DNA from: Aquiluna sp.
GTDB lineage: Bacteria; Actinomycetota; Actinomycetes; Actinomycetales; Microbacteriaceae
Reading direction: 5' to 3'
Length of the DNA: 46,705 nucleotides
Assembly: GCA_029241985.1 (NCBI GenBank)
Contig: JAQWUU010000035.1
Span: forward strand, 1-46,705
Shown: one piece after another, positions 1-7,990 of the stretch
Position numbering within the stretch: the stretch's first letter is position 1
Layout of the letters: every line of letters starts with the position of its first letter
Program-made: the position numbers and the translations under genes
Notes under the pieces: generated by a model
What the model saw: only the letters and a program-made list of their open reading frames with translations
What the model was told of the DNA's origin: nothing
Databases searched by the model: none

Positions 1-363
1 GGCTCACTTGGCCTGATGACATCAGTGCTAACCACACCCGATGGCAAGACAGCACTTGCTGAGGCTGCTCACGGCACTGTTACTCGCCACTACCGCCAGC
101 ACCAGCAGGGCAAGAAGACTTCTACGAACCCGATCGCATCAATTTTTGCTTGGACCAGGGGTCTGATGCACCGCGCCAAGTTGGACAACACACCTGAGGT
201 TGCAGAATTCGCTAGAACGCTGGAGTCGGTTGTTATCGAAACTGTGGAGAGCGGAAAAATGACCAAGGACTTGGCAGCACTTGTGGGCAAAGATCAGGAA
301 TGGCAGTCCACTGAAGAGTTCATGGCCTCGTTGGCCGAGAACCTTCGAATCAAAATGGCCTAA
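1..363 (+). CDS. icd: NADP-dependent isocitrate dehydrogenase, C-terminal part
   Basis: The reading frame is open from base 1, so the gene begins outside the window; about 120 residues remain. The sequence resembles the C-terminus of the homodimeric type II, eukaryote-like NADP isocitrate dehydrogenase: [27 protein letters not shown] and AKLDN are family signatures. The enzyme oxidises isocitrate to 2-oxoglutarate in the TCA cycle and makes NADPH in the cytoplasm. The ATG at base 16 is internal (preceded in frame by GSLGL) and is not the real start. The gene ends 26 bases before a strong hairpin terminator. The family call is secure; the missing N-terminus cannot be judged. Confidence 0.93.
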   Translation, partial: GSLGLMTSVLTTPDGKTALAEAAHGTVTRHYRQHQQGKKTSTNPIASIFAWTRGLMHRAKLDNTPEVAEFARTLESVVIETVESGKMTKDLAALVGKDQEWQSTEEFMASLAENLRIKMA

Positions 364-389
364 AAACTAGCGGCCCTTGTGGCCTGTGG

Positions 390-421
390 AAAACTCCCTG
401 CAGGAAACTGCGGGGAGTTTT
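390..421 (+). terminator. Rho-independent terminator after icd
   Basis: Left arm AAAACTCCCTGCAG (390-403), loop GAAA (404-407), right arm CTGCGGGGAGTTTT (408-421). The arms pair over 14 positions with one G-T pair. The A-rich foot opposite the T-run is the usual intrinsic terminator form. The T-run also leads into the -10-like hexamer of the next gene. Confidence 0.85.
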
Positions 422-426
422 AGTTT
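421..426 (+). promoter_or_regulatory. -10-like TAGTTT, leaderless promoter of the glycine-rich gene
   Basis: TAGTTT lies exactly 7 bases before the ATG at 434, so the start codon would be at or next to the transcription start. It overlaps the last base of the icd terminator. No Shine-Dalgarno precedes the ATG. Inferred from spacing. Confidence 0.5.
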
Positions 427-433
427 GTGGGGC

Positions 434-2617
434 ATGAATCTAAAAACCTATCTTGCCTTTACAATTTTGCCGCTTCTTTCGTTTAGTGCCTCACCTGCGA
501 TTGCAGAAGAATGCCCGGGGAGCATTTGCGAAGTCATATTTGAATACACTGGCGCAGCCCAATATTTCGATGTTCCCGCTGGTGCTGGAAACATGACCTT
601 CGAGATCTATGGCGCAGCTGGTGGTCGCGGTGGCCTCGGCGGCAAGGTTTCTGGCGAATTATTGACTGCCCCAGAAGAGCTGTGGATCTATGTTGGAGGG
701 GTCGGTTCAGTTGGTTCCGATGCGATGGGTGGTTTCAACGGAGGCGGAAGAGCGGGTGGATCTAGGGGAAATGAGGGCTCGGGAGGTGGGGCGAGTGACA
801 TAAGGATTGGACTGGACCTCATCCAAAGAATAGCTGTGGCGGGAGGCGCTGGAGGCGGCGGTGGATTTTCTGGAGCCCCTGGAGGACATGGCGGTGCCCT
901 GATAGCTGCAACTGGTGGCGCGGGTCAAGGTGGCGGCGGGCTTGGTGGCAACCAGAGTGCAGGTGGTGCACCGGGCACTTCAAATGGTGGAACGTCAGCG
1001 TCTGTCGGCGCTTTTGGTTTAGGAGGGACAGGGGGCAGCAGTTGGAATGCTGGTGGTGGTGGTGGCGGTGGAGGCTGGTATGGCGGCGGTGGCGGCGGAG
1101 CAGACACCGACACTTGTTGTTCTGATGCTGGCGGTGGAGGCGGCGGTTCCTCGTATGTCGACCCAATCTGGACTGCATCTGTACAACATGAAGTTGGAGT
1201 GAGACAGGATTCAGGGCTCGTGATACTTCGCTACGAGATAATCTCCAAGGTGACCGTGTTTACTGCAAATCAGGTTGGTCAGTCGGTGGAGCTGGAGGTA
1301 GGCATACAAGGCTTACTTGCTCTGACCGAAGAAGATGTTCTATTGGCAGATGAAGACTGCACAATAGCGGATTTCACGCAGATGGAAAACGGTGCCACGT
1401 TCACAGTCACTGGTTGCGCGTTGGCAGAATTTGAGGCGACGTTCTCGGGAGAATTCTTAGAGGCGCTAGATCCAGAAGGCATCAATTCGATTGCCTTGAG
1501 CCTTGATTTTCAAGGTCCAAGTTTGTTTTTGACACAGTCGGACTCGGAAGTTGTCGATTATCTGCTGCTAGTAGTGCCTGATGAAAGTGTTTATGGTCTG
1601 GAACTGAATGACTTCGAGGTGCGGGGTTGTGAAACAGCTGAGTTGTTGGGATTAGAGCTATCCCTCGGCGATTGCACTGACGGGGAAGTATCGGCAACAC
1701 TACTTTCCGATGCTGTATTGGACGCATTTGGCAACACAGGTCCAAGCGCAGAACTGACTTTTCTAAGTATTAGAGATACAACTGCCCCCAATGCCCACTG
1801 GCTGGAACCGGTGGTGATTGAGCAAGATGGGTTCTTTAGCGTGGTTGCAGTGCTCGAGTACGAGGACTCACTAAACGAGGAAGCTATCGTAAGTTTCACA
1901 GCGGAAGATTTGAACTGCCTGCCGGAGGTCACAAAAGCCCCAAACAGTATCACGTTCGAGATTCATGACTGCGCAGAAGGTTTGCTCAATTGGCAGCTTC
2001 CCGCCTTTTCGCTGAGTGATGCTGCAGGAAATTTTGGGCCCCTCGCCGATAAAGACCTGGAGGTTGTTTTGGTGATTACGCCAGCACCAGAGCCAGAGCC
2101 AGGACCTAGCGAACAGCTTGAAAGCGGCGAATCCTCGCAAACTGATGTCTTGCCTGGGAACGAGGCCGAACCACCTTTGCCTTCCAGCCCTGCAGAACCT
2201 CAGCCATCTGAAAGTGAATCACAAGCATCAGAGCCAACCGAAAACGTGACTGAGGAGTTACTGGAAGAGATTGAAGATCTCTTGCAAACCGAAGTCCCAA
2301 CTGAAGAATCAGTGAGCGAAAGCCAACCAACCATTTTGGAGAAAGAACAACAAGAATCCTCGGTTAGTGAACTTTTGCCGGTGGAGGTCGGGAAAGATGC
2401 GACCGACCCGTTGACCGATTCCAACCAGGTTCCTAAACAGGCTGCGGATTCAAGCATGCCGGCAATCGAGGAAAAGCCGAGGAATCCGAACCTGGTCTTG
2501 CAAGATTTTGAGTCTGCTAAACCGAGCATTATTCAGACTGCTGCACCATGGGGCATCGCCATCGTTGCCACTGGACTACTGGGAGTGGCGGTCTATCGAA
2601 AGATTATGGTTCGCTGA
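434..2617 (+). CDS. Secreted, membrane-anchored glycine-rich surface protein with Ig-like repeats
   Basis: 727 residues. An upstream in-frame TTG (377) exists, but the ATG at 434 begins a clean signal peptide (residues 1-24, cleavage near AIA/EE) and sits 7 bases after TAGTTT. The mature protein starts with a beta-type segment, then about 180 residues very rich in Gly (roughly 60-245), like the glycine-rich domain of many bacterial surface proteins. Next come three degenerate Ig-like repeats, each with one Cys pair spaced by 14-18 residues and two with a DAxGN-like turn. A Pro/Glu/Ser-rich linker and a C-terminal membrane helix (GIAIVATGLLGVAVYRK) ending in basic residues follow. There is no LPXTG. 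This predicts an outward-facing protein held by its C-terminal helix. The ligand is unknown. The last 25 bases overlap the convergent purU gene. Confidence 0.8.
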   Translation: MNLKTYLAFTILPLLSFSASPAIAEECPGSICEVIFEYTGAAQYFDVPAGAGNMTFEIYGAAGGRGGLGGKVSGELLTAPEELWIYVGGVGSVGSDAMGGFNGGGRAGGSRGNEGSGGGASDIRIGLDLIQRIAVAGGAGGGGGFSGAPGGHGGALIAATGGAGQGGGGLGGNQSAGGAPGTSNGGTSASVGAFGLGGTGGSSWNAGGGGGGGGWYGGGGGGADTDTCCSDAGGGGGGSSYVDPIWTASVQHEVGVRQDSGLVILRYEIISKVTVFTANQVGQSVELEVGIQGLLALTEEDVLLADEDCTIADFTQMENGATFTVTGCALAEFEATFSGEFLEALDPEGINSIALSLDFQGPSLFLTQSDSEVVDYLLLVVPDESVYGLELNDFEVRGCETAELLGLELSLGDCTDGEVSATLLSDAVLDAFGNTGPSAELTFLSIRDTTAPNAHWLEPVVIEQDGFFSVVAVLEYEDSLNEEAIVSFTAEDLNCLPEVTKAPNSITFEIHDCAEGLLNWQLPAFSLSDAAGNFGPLADKDLEVVLVITPAPEPEPGPSEQLESGESSQTDVLPGNEAEPPLPSSPAEPQPSESESQASEPTENVTEELLEEIEDLLQTEVPTEESVSESQPTILEKEQQESSVSELLPVEVGKDATDPLTDSNQVPKQAADSSMPAIEEKPRNPNLVLQDFESAKPSIIQTAAPWGIAIVATGLLGVAVYRKIMVR

Positions 2618-3450
2618 CCATCAAGTAGCACGCGGTGTTCTGCAAACCATCTGACGGCTTGGGTGAGCGTCTTTGATTCCACATCCTGGCCGATTTGGAC
2701 CAGATGGTGTTTAGCTGAGGAGTGCTCAACTCGGGTGACGTTCTGCTCGATGATTGGACCTTCATCCAAATCCTGGGTGACAAAATGCGCCGTGGCACCG
2801 ATTAGCTTCACGCCTCTGGCGTGCGCTTGGGCATAAGGGTTAGCTCCCTTGAAACCAGGCAAAAAGGAGTGGTGGATGTTGATAATTTTGCCCGCGAATT
2901 CTTCGCAGAACTCCGGGGACAATATCTGCATGTATCGGGCTAGAACTATCAATTCAATGTCGTTGACTGTGATGAACTCTCGAAGAATTTTTTCGAAAAG
3001 AGCTTTGTCAATTTGATTCTTGGTTTCGTGGGACTCAAACGGCACACCAAAGAACGAGGCTAATGAGCCTAGAGCATCATTATTTGCAAATATTTTGGTG
3101 GTGGTTATCGGTAGTTGGCCCGCGCGTTGGCGATAAAGCAAATCATTCAGGCAGTGATCGGCAGTGGTTGCCAAAATAATCGTGCGCATCGGTCGTCCAA
3201 CATAATCAAGGACATACTCCAACGCGAGAGACTCAGCCAAGCCCTCGAACTGCTTCTCAAAGTCGGCTTTCGTAATGTCCGCTTCAATTTGAAGCCTCAT
3301 GAAAAAGCGGCCTGTGTCACTAGAGGTGAACTGCTGGCTTTCCGTTATGTTTCCGCCGGCCTTAACTACTGCACCTGATATGGCGTGAACTATTCCTGGT
3401 TGATCTGGGCATACGAAGGTAAGAACCCAGTGCTCTTTCGGTGATGACAT
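2593..3450 (-). CDS. purU: Formyltetrahydrofolate deformylase
   Basis: 285 residues, the usual length. It hydrolyses 10-formyl-tetrahydrofolate to formate and tetrahydrofolate, balancing the one-carbon pool and supplying formate. An N-terminal ACT domain (about 7-85, with PDQPGIVHAISG) is followed by a formyltransferase-type catalytic domain with INIHHSFLPGFKGANPY and DLDEGPII, which carry the catalytic His and Asp. It is divergent from glyA and near folD, so three enzymes of tetrahydrofolate one-carbon exchange sit together. The ATG at 3450 is 6 bases after TAGGAT on the same strand. Its end overlaps the glycine-rich gene by 25 bases tail to tail. Confidence 0.95.
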   Translation of the reverse strand: MSSPKEHWVLTFVCPDQPGIVHAISGAVVKAGGNITESQQFTSSDTGRFFMRLQIEADITKADFEKQFEGLAESLALEYVLDYVGRPMRTIILATTADHCLNDLLYRQRAGQLPITTTKIFANNDALGSLASFFGVPFESHETKNQIDKALFEKILREFITVNDIELIVLARYMQILSPEFCEEFAGKIINIHHSFLPGFKGANPYAQAHARGVKLIGATAHFVTQDLDEGPIIEQNVTRVEHSSAKHHLVQIGQDVESKTLTQAVRWFAEHRVLLDGQRTIIFR

Positions 3451-3456
3451 GGGGTA

Positions 3457-3462
3457 ATCCTA
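3457..3462 (-). promoter_or_regulatory. -10-like TAGGAT, leaderless promoter of purU
   Basis: Minus strand reads TAGGAT, then TACCCC, then ATG. Spacing is 6 bases, with no Shine-Dalgarno. The purU-glyA gap is only 57 bases and holds both divergent promoters. Confidence 0.55.
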
Positions 3463-3495
3463 TTGTCGCAAGGCTGTTCAGGGCGCAAGCGCCTA

Positions 3496-3501
3496 TAAAC
3501 T
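3496..3501 (+). promoter_or_regulatory. -10-like TAAACT, leaderless promoter of glyA
   Basis: TAAACT is 6 bases before the glyA ATG (3508); an overlapping TATAAA starts at 3494. No ribosome binding site is present. Confidence 0.55.
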
Positions 3502-3507
3502 TGTTTC

Positions 3508-4788
3508 ATGCCAAATCAATCAGCCAGCTTTATGTCACCGCTAAGTGAAGTCGATCCCGAGATTGCTGCTGTATTGCAGCAAGAACTAGATCGTCAGCGC
3601 CACACCTTGGAAATGATTGCTAGTGAGAACTTTGTCTCGAATGCAATTTTGGAAACTCAAGGTTCGGTACTCACCAATAAGTACGCCGAGGGCTATCCCG
3701 GTAAGCGCTATTACGGAGGCTGTGAAGCCGTTGACATCGCCGAAGATCTGGCACGTGAACGTGCCAAGGAGCTATTTGGTGCAGATCACGCAAACGTCCA
3801 GCCGCACTCTGGAGCAACCGCAAACGCCGCGGTCATGATGGCACTGGCCAGTCCAGGGGACCGCATTCTTGGTTTGAGCTTGGCTCACGGTGGCCACCTA
3901 ACACACGGTATGAAGCTGAACTTCTCTGGACGCATGTATGAGGGGCACTCCTACGAGTTAGACCCCGAAACTCATCTGATTGACATGGACATTGTGAGGA
4001 CTAGAGCGCATGAGGTCAAGCCTGCAGTTCTGATCGCTGGTTGGTCTGCCTACTCCAGGCACTTGGACTTTGCAAAATTCCGAGAGATTGCAGATGAGGT
4101 TGGCGCCAAGCTTTGGGTCGACATGGCTCACTTCGCAGGCCTCGTTGCAGCAGGCCTTCACCCAAGCCCGGTTCCTTATGCCGACGTTATCTCAACTACT
4201 GTTCACAAGACTCTTGGCGGACCTAGGTCTGGACTTATTCTTTGCAAGCAGGAATGGGCAAAGAAAATTGATTCCGCAGTATTCCCAGGTCAACAGGGTG
4301 GCCCACTGATGCACGTTATCGCCGGTAAGGCAGTGGCGTTCAAGGCCGCCATGCAGCCAGAATTCAAGGAGCGTCAAGAGCGCACGATCTCCGGAGCACG
4401 AATCATTGCGGAGAGGCTGAATCAGGCAGATGTTGTGGCAGCAGGAGTCTCGATACTTACTGGCGGCACCGATGTGCACTTAGTGCTGGTAGATCTTAGA
4501 AACTCTGCAGTTGATGGCCAGACCGCTGAGAACCTGCTGCATGACGCCGGTGTAACCGTGAACAAAAACTCCGTTCCAAATGACCCGAGGCCTCCAATGG
4601 TGACCTCAGGTGTCCGCATAGGAACTGCCGCTCTTGCAACCAGAGGTTTCGGGGAGGAAGAATTCACCGAGGTTGCGGACATCATCGCCCTGGCATTGAT
4701 TCCGGGTTCAGACTTGGCAGCACTGAAGGCTCGCGTTCATAATCTCACCGACGGCTTCCCTCTCTACCCGGGATTAGAGAACCGGTAG
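3508..4788 (+). CDS. glyA: Serine hydroxymethyltransferase
   Basis: 426 residues. A PLP enzyme that converts serine and tetrahydrofolate to glycine and 5,10-methylene-tetrahydrofolate. Family blocks are seen in order: [10 protein letters not shown], the [14 protein letters not shown] block, [16 protein letters not shown] and [13 protein letters not shown], where Lys234 should form the PLP aldimine. The ATG at 3508 follows TAAACT by 6 bases and there is no Shine-Dalgarno, so a leaderless message is likely; an internal ATG eight codons later is a weaker alternative. folD begins 4 bases after the stop and is probably co-transcribed: GlyA makes the methylene-THF that FolD oxidises. Confidence 0.97.
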   Translation: MPNQSASFMSPLSEVDPEIAAVLQQELDRQRHTLEMIASENFVSNAILETQGSVLTNKYAEGYPGKRYYGGCEAVDIAEDLARERAKELFGADHANVQPHSGATANAAVMMALASPGDRILGLSLAHGGHLTHGMKLNFSGRMYEGHSYELDPETHLIDMDIVRTRAHEVKPAVLIAGWSAYSRHLDFAKFREIADEVGAKLWVDMAHFAGLVAAGLHPSPVPYADVISTTVHKTLGGPRSGLILCKQEWAKKIDSAVFPGQQGGPLMHVIAGKAVAFKAAMQPEFKERQERTISGARIIAERLNQADVVAAGVSILTGGTDVHLVLVDLRNSAVDGQTAENLLHDAGVTVNKNSVPNDPRPPMVTSGVRIGTAALATRGFGEEEFTEVADIIALALIPGSDLAALKARVHNLTDGFPLYPGLENR

Positions 4789-4792
4789 CACC

Positions 4793-5644
4793 TTGACCGC
4801 CCAGATTCTTGATGGCCTTAGAGTTTCTGGGCAAATAAAAAGTGAGCTTACCCAGCAGGTAGCGGCCCTCAAACAACGTGGGATCAACCCCGGTCTCGGG
4901 ACCTTGCTTGTTGGAAGCGATCCTGGATCTTCAGCCTACGTGGCTGGAAAGCACCGGGACTGTGAACAGGTAGGGATCCAGTCAATCAGAATTGATCTAG
5001 ATTCCTCTGCCACACAATCAGACATCCAAGCTGCGATTAAAGATCTAAACCAGGCTGACGAGGTAACCGGCTTCATCGTTCAGCTACCTCTTCCAGGGGG
5101 AATTAATGCCAATCAAATGCTGGAAATGATTGACCCTGAAAAGGACGCCGATGGTCTACATCCAGTGAACCTGGGGAAGTTGGTTATGAATTTAGGGGGA
5201 GATGTCAAAAGTCCACTTCCTTGCACTCCCAGCGGAATTCTGGAACTCCTTGGGCGTTATGAAGTTGAGCTAGCCGGGGCAGAAGTAGCGGTGGTTGGTA
5301 GGGGTCTCACTGTTGGCAGGCCATTGGGGCTAATGCTGTCGCGCAAAGGTGTGGATGCGACACCAACCCTGCTCCACTCGGCATCAAAAGACCTTGAAGG
5401 CGCTATTCGCCGTGCGGATATTGTTGTTGCCGCGATCGGGAGTCCGCATTTTATTAAACCGGAGTGGATCAAGCCGGGGGCGGCAGTATTGGATGTCGGA
5501 ATCACGCGAGTCAATGGAAAACTTCTTGGAGACGTAGACCCACTTGTCAATGAAGTTGCAGGCTTCGTATCGCCAAACCCTGGCGGAGTTGGGCCAATGA
5601 CCAGAGCGATGCTGCTGAAGAACGTTGTTCTTGCCGTCAGTTAG
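4793..5644 (+). CDS. folD: Bifunctional methylene-THF dehydrogenase / methenyl-THF cyclohydrolase
   Basis: 283 residues. Interconverts 5,10-methylene-THF and 10-formyl-THF. The start is TTG at 4793, four bases after the glyA stop; MTAQILDG is the usual family N-terminus and no ATG alternative fits. Visible motifs: [11 protein letters not shown] with the catalytic Lys, [22 protein letters not shown], the nucleotide-binding [16 protein letters not shown] and C-terminal [13 protein letters not shown]. With purU and glyA it forms a local one-carbon module. The stop overlaps the convergent kynA stop by 4 bases. Confidence 0.96.
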   Translation: MTAQILDGLRVSGQIKSELTQQVAALKQRGINPGLGTLLVGSDPGSSAYVAGKHRDCEQVGIQSIRIDLDSSATQSDIQAAIKDLNQADEVTGFIVQLPLPGGINANQMLEMIDPEKDADGLHPVNLGKLVMNLGGDVKSPLPCTPSGILELLGRYEVELAGAEVAVVGRGLTVGRPLGLMLSRKGVDATPTLLHSASKDLEGAIRRADIVVAAIGSPHFIKPEWIKPGAAVLDVGITRVNGKLLGDVDPLVNEVAGFVSPNPGGVGPMTRAMLLKNVVLAVS

Positions 5645-6465
5645 AACCGAGATCTAATAGCCCAGAGGTCTGGGAAGACTGGGTTAAATAGCGTGCTGGC
5701 AAGATAGCCTGCCCCAGAAGACCCACCCGATCCAATTTTGTGCCCAATTGTTCGTTCAACCATCTTCACGTGACGGTAACGCCACTCTTGAAGGCCCTCA
5801 TCTAGATCAACCAGTGCTTCGCCAATCATTGAGGCTTCAGCATCCTCACGATGAAGTTCGATTAGAACTTCTTGAAGGCCCTCGTGAGGCTCCCAACCCT
5901 GGGTCACATCCCTCTCAAGAAGCTCTTCCGGGATTGGCTTACGAGAATTAAAAAAGTGAAGAGCCGAATCCCAGACAGAGCGTCTTGCCATTGCAGCTTC
6001 CACTCGCTGTCTGGCGCTTGAACCTGGAATTAGGTGTTCGGCCATACCCATGCCAGATTTACTGTCCGCTTTGGCTCCGGCCTGGTCTCTCCTGCCGAGT
6101 ACGGCTTCAAACTCCCTAAACTGGGCGGACTGAAATCCGCTGGCTGATTGCAACCTCTCCCGGAACGAGTTGAACTGCAGCGGGGTCATCGTCTCAAGAA
6201 TATCCAGCTGGGATACGCAGGTCTTCATAATGTTTCTTAGTCGCCCTAGCAGCGCCATTGAACGATGAGACTTGCCATCTTCAAGAGCAACCTGTAGCGC
6301 TTGAACTTCGTGAAGCATCTGCTTGAACCAAAGCTCATAGACCTGGTGGATGGTTATGAACAGAAGCTCATCGTGCTCAGGACCGTCGCTCAGCGGTTGC
6401 TGAAGCTCCAAGAGCTCATCTACTTTTAGGTAGGAAATGTAAGTGACGTGCTTATTGTGTTCCAA
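5641..6465 (-). CDS. kynA: Tryptophan 2,3-dioxygenase
   Basis: 274 residues. A haem enzyme opening the indole ring of tryptophan to give N-formylkynurenine. Family segments: [35 protein letters not shown] and, near the C-terminus, [14 protein letters not shown]; His242 should be the proximal haem ligand. The start is a TTG at 6465, chosen because the preceding codons show no ATG/GTG and the family N-terminus falls here. It is the last gene of a kynU-ORF-kynA operon on the minus strand and ends in a 4-base overlap with folD. Confidence 0.95.
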   Translation of the reverse strand: MEHNKHVTYISYLKVDELLELQQPLSDGPEHDELLFITIHQVYELWFKQMLHEVQALQVALEDGKSHRSMALLGRLRNIMKTCVSQLDILETMTPLQFNSFRERLQSASGFQSAQFREFEAVLGRRDQAGAKADSKSGMGMAEHLIPGSSARQRVEAAMARRSVWDSALHFFNSRKPIPEELLERDVTQGWEPHEGLQEVLIELHREDAEASMIGEALVDLDEGLQEWRYRHVKMVERTIGHKIGSGGSSGAGYLASTLFNPVFPDLWAIRSRF

Positions 6466-6467
6466 AA

Positions 6468-6671
6468 CTATCCATTCATCCGGTCGAGCGTTTTAGCTGT
6501 CAGTGTTCTGCCGAGATCAATCTGGCCCTGAGCCTTATGAAAATCGAGCATGCCGACAGAATCTATCGGGATTTCTACCATGACATCCGACGGGTATCCA
6601 GCGGTTCTATATCTGCTCATTCCGCAACCTCTTGCTCCTCCTGAACCTAACACAAGTAAAACTGTTGGCAT
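6468..6671 (-). CDS. Small ORF between kynU and kynA, unknown function
   Basis: 67 codons exactly filling the gap between kynU and kynA. The ATG overlaps the kynU stop as TAATG, and the stop lies two bases before the kynA TTG. First codon positions are purine-rich and T-poor, as expected of a true gene. I do not recognise the protein: no signal peptide, membrane helix or known motif. An internal ATG at MSRYRTAGYPSD could also be the start. It is in the place where a kynurenine formamidase might be expected, but it is far too short and lacks the HGGTHxD-type metal motif. It may be a real coupled small protein or a gene remnant. Confidence 0.45.
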   Translation of the reverse strand: MPTVLLVLGSGGARGCGMSRYRTAGYPSDVMVEIPIDSVGMLDFHKAQGQIDLGRTLTAKTLDRMNG

Positions 6672-7975
6672 TAGGTGACTCTGTTTCCATCTTGAGCCAA
6701 ACCTAGGTGCTCACCGCTAACGACTAAGTCCCTCAACCTTTCGAAGCCGTCAAAGACTTCTCGATAGCTTGTTGCAAGAGGAGAAATCGCCAATCTAATT
6801 GCGTTTGGTTCACGATAGTCAGGGATGACGTTGGAAAGCTTTCGCATCGCGTACGCAATCTGCTTGGCATCGGGATGAGTGATGATTATGTGACCACCGC
6901 GAAGGAAATGCTCTTTTGGAGTGGCAAGTTCAAACCCGAGTGGCTCCAGCCACTGGTGGAACAGTGAAATCATCAGATCCGTGCCCTTGCCAGCCTTCAG
7001 TTCTATGTTTGCAATCCCGGCTCGTTCGATCATTTCAAAGGCAACTTCAACACCCCTAATTCCGATGATCGACGGGCTGGCAATTTGGAATCTACGAATG
7101 GTGTCCGCCGGGTCAAAATCTGGACCCATTTCAAATTGCAGGTCCTGCGCGAACCAGCCCTGGATTGGGACCCGAAGTTCTTTTTGAATCCGATTAGAAA
7201 CAAAAAGCCAGGCCGGGGAACCGGGGCCAGAATTGCCATATTTATAGGTGCAGCCGACCGCTAGATCCACGCCATTCTTCTCAAAGTCAAGCTGAATTGA
7301 ACCGGCGGCATGGGAGCAATCCCAGACCACTAAACCTCCATGATTTCGGACTAAATCTGTAATTTCCTTCAGGTTCTGCCTGGCCCCAGATCGGTAGTTG
7401 ATTGCCTGCAGCGTCACCAGGGCAACGTCATCGTTGAGGTGTGGTGCTAGGGCATCTGCTGTTACTCGCTCAAACTCTGATTCAATTTTTACTGCACCGG
7501 GTCCGCCTGAACCATCGGTGTCCAGCGTGACAAGATTTAGCCCCATCGCCTCCGCGATTCCTGCCAGCACATATCGGTCAGTTGGAAAGTTCGATGAGTC
7601 GATTATGACCGTTTTGCGTCCTGGGCGGGCTTTGATAGCCGCAACGCAGAGCTGGTAGAAATTCACGCTTGTAGTGTCACAGACCAGGGTTTGGCCCGCT
7701 TCAGCGCCCAATACGGCTCGAGCTAGCAAATCTCCTGCCGGTTGAGCCTGATCAATCCAGTGAGACCAACCATCAACCAGCTCAGGCCCCCACTCATTCA
7801 TCAGGAAACTGTTGACCTCTTCCACTGTCTTTTTTGGAAGGCGTCCTAGCGAGTTTCCGTCCAGGTAGCAGACGGAGGGGTCGGTGATAACAAACTCGTC
7901 TTTGAAGGCCTTTAGGGGATCTTGACTGTCTAGGTCATTAGCGTGATCGACGTTGATTTCAGGCTGGTTACTCAT
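6671..7975 (-). CDS. kynU: Kynureninase
   Basis: 434 residues. A PLP enzyme cleaving kynurenine to anthranilate and alanine. The motif VWDCSHAAGS (Asp219, His222) and CTYKYGNSGPGS, where Lys245 should bind PLP, are those of kynureninase; YLDGNSLGRLP near the N-terminus is also typical. ATG at 7975 lies 6 bases after TAGAGT on the same strand, so the operon probably starts here as a leaderless message just after the ABC exporter gene. It is followed by the 67-codon ORF and kynA. Confidence 0.95.
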   Translation of the reverse strand: MSNQPEINVDHANDLDSQDPLKAFKDEFVITDPSVCYLDGNSLGRLPKKTVEEVNSFLMNEWGPELVDGWSHWIDQAQPAGDLLARAVLGAEAGQTLVCDTTSVNFYQLCVAAIKARPGRKTVIIDSSNFPTDRYVLAGIAEAMGLNLVTLDTDGSGGPGAVKIESEFERVTADALAPHLNDDVALVTLQAINYRSGARQNLKEITDLVRNHGGLVVWDCSHAAGSIQLDFEKNGVDLAVGCTYKYGNSGPGSPAWLFVSNRIQKELRVPIQGWFAQDLQFEMGPDFDPADTIRRFQIASPSIIGIRGVEVAFEMIERAGIANIELKAGKGTDLMISLFHQWLEPLGFELATPKEHFLRGGHIIITHPDAKQIAYAMRKLSNVIPDYREPNAIRLAISPLATSYREVFDGFERLRDLVVSGEHLGLAQDGNRVT

Positions 7976-7981
7976 GCCTTC

Positions 7982-7987
7982 ACTCTA
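7982..7987 (-). promoter_or_regulatory. -10-like TAGAGT, leaderless promoter of kynU
   Basis: Minus strand reads TAGAGT, GAAGGC, ATG, a spacing of 6. AAGG could act as a weak Shine-Dalgarno but is too close to the ATG. The hexamer lies just past the stop of the upstream exporter gene. Confidence 0.5.
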
Positions 7988-7990
7988 TTG

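Noticed and set aside
819-1178. Minus-strand frames opposite the glycine-rich gene (His/Arg- and Pro-rich)
   Set aside because: Low-complexity complement of Gly codons; the plus-strand product has a signal peptide, domains and a promoter, so these are shadows.
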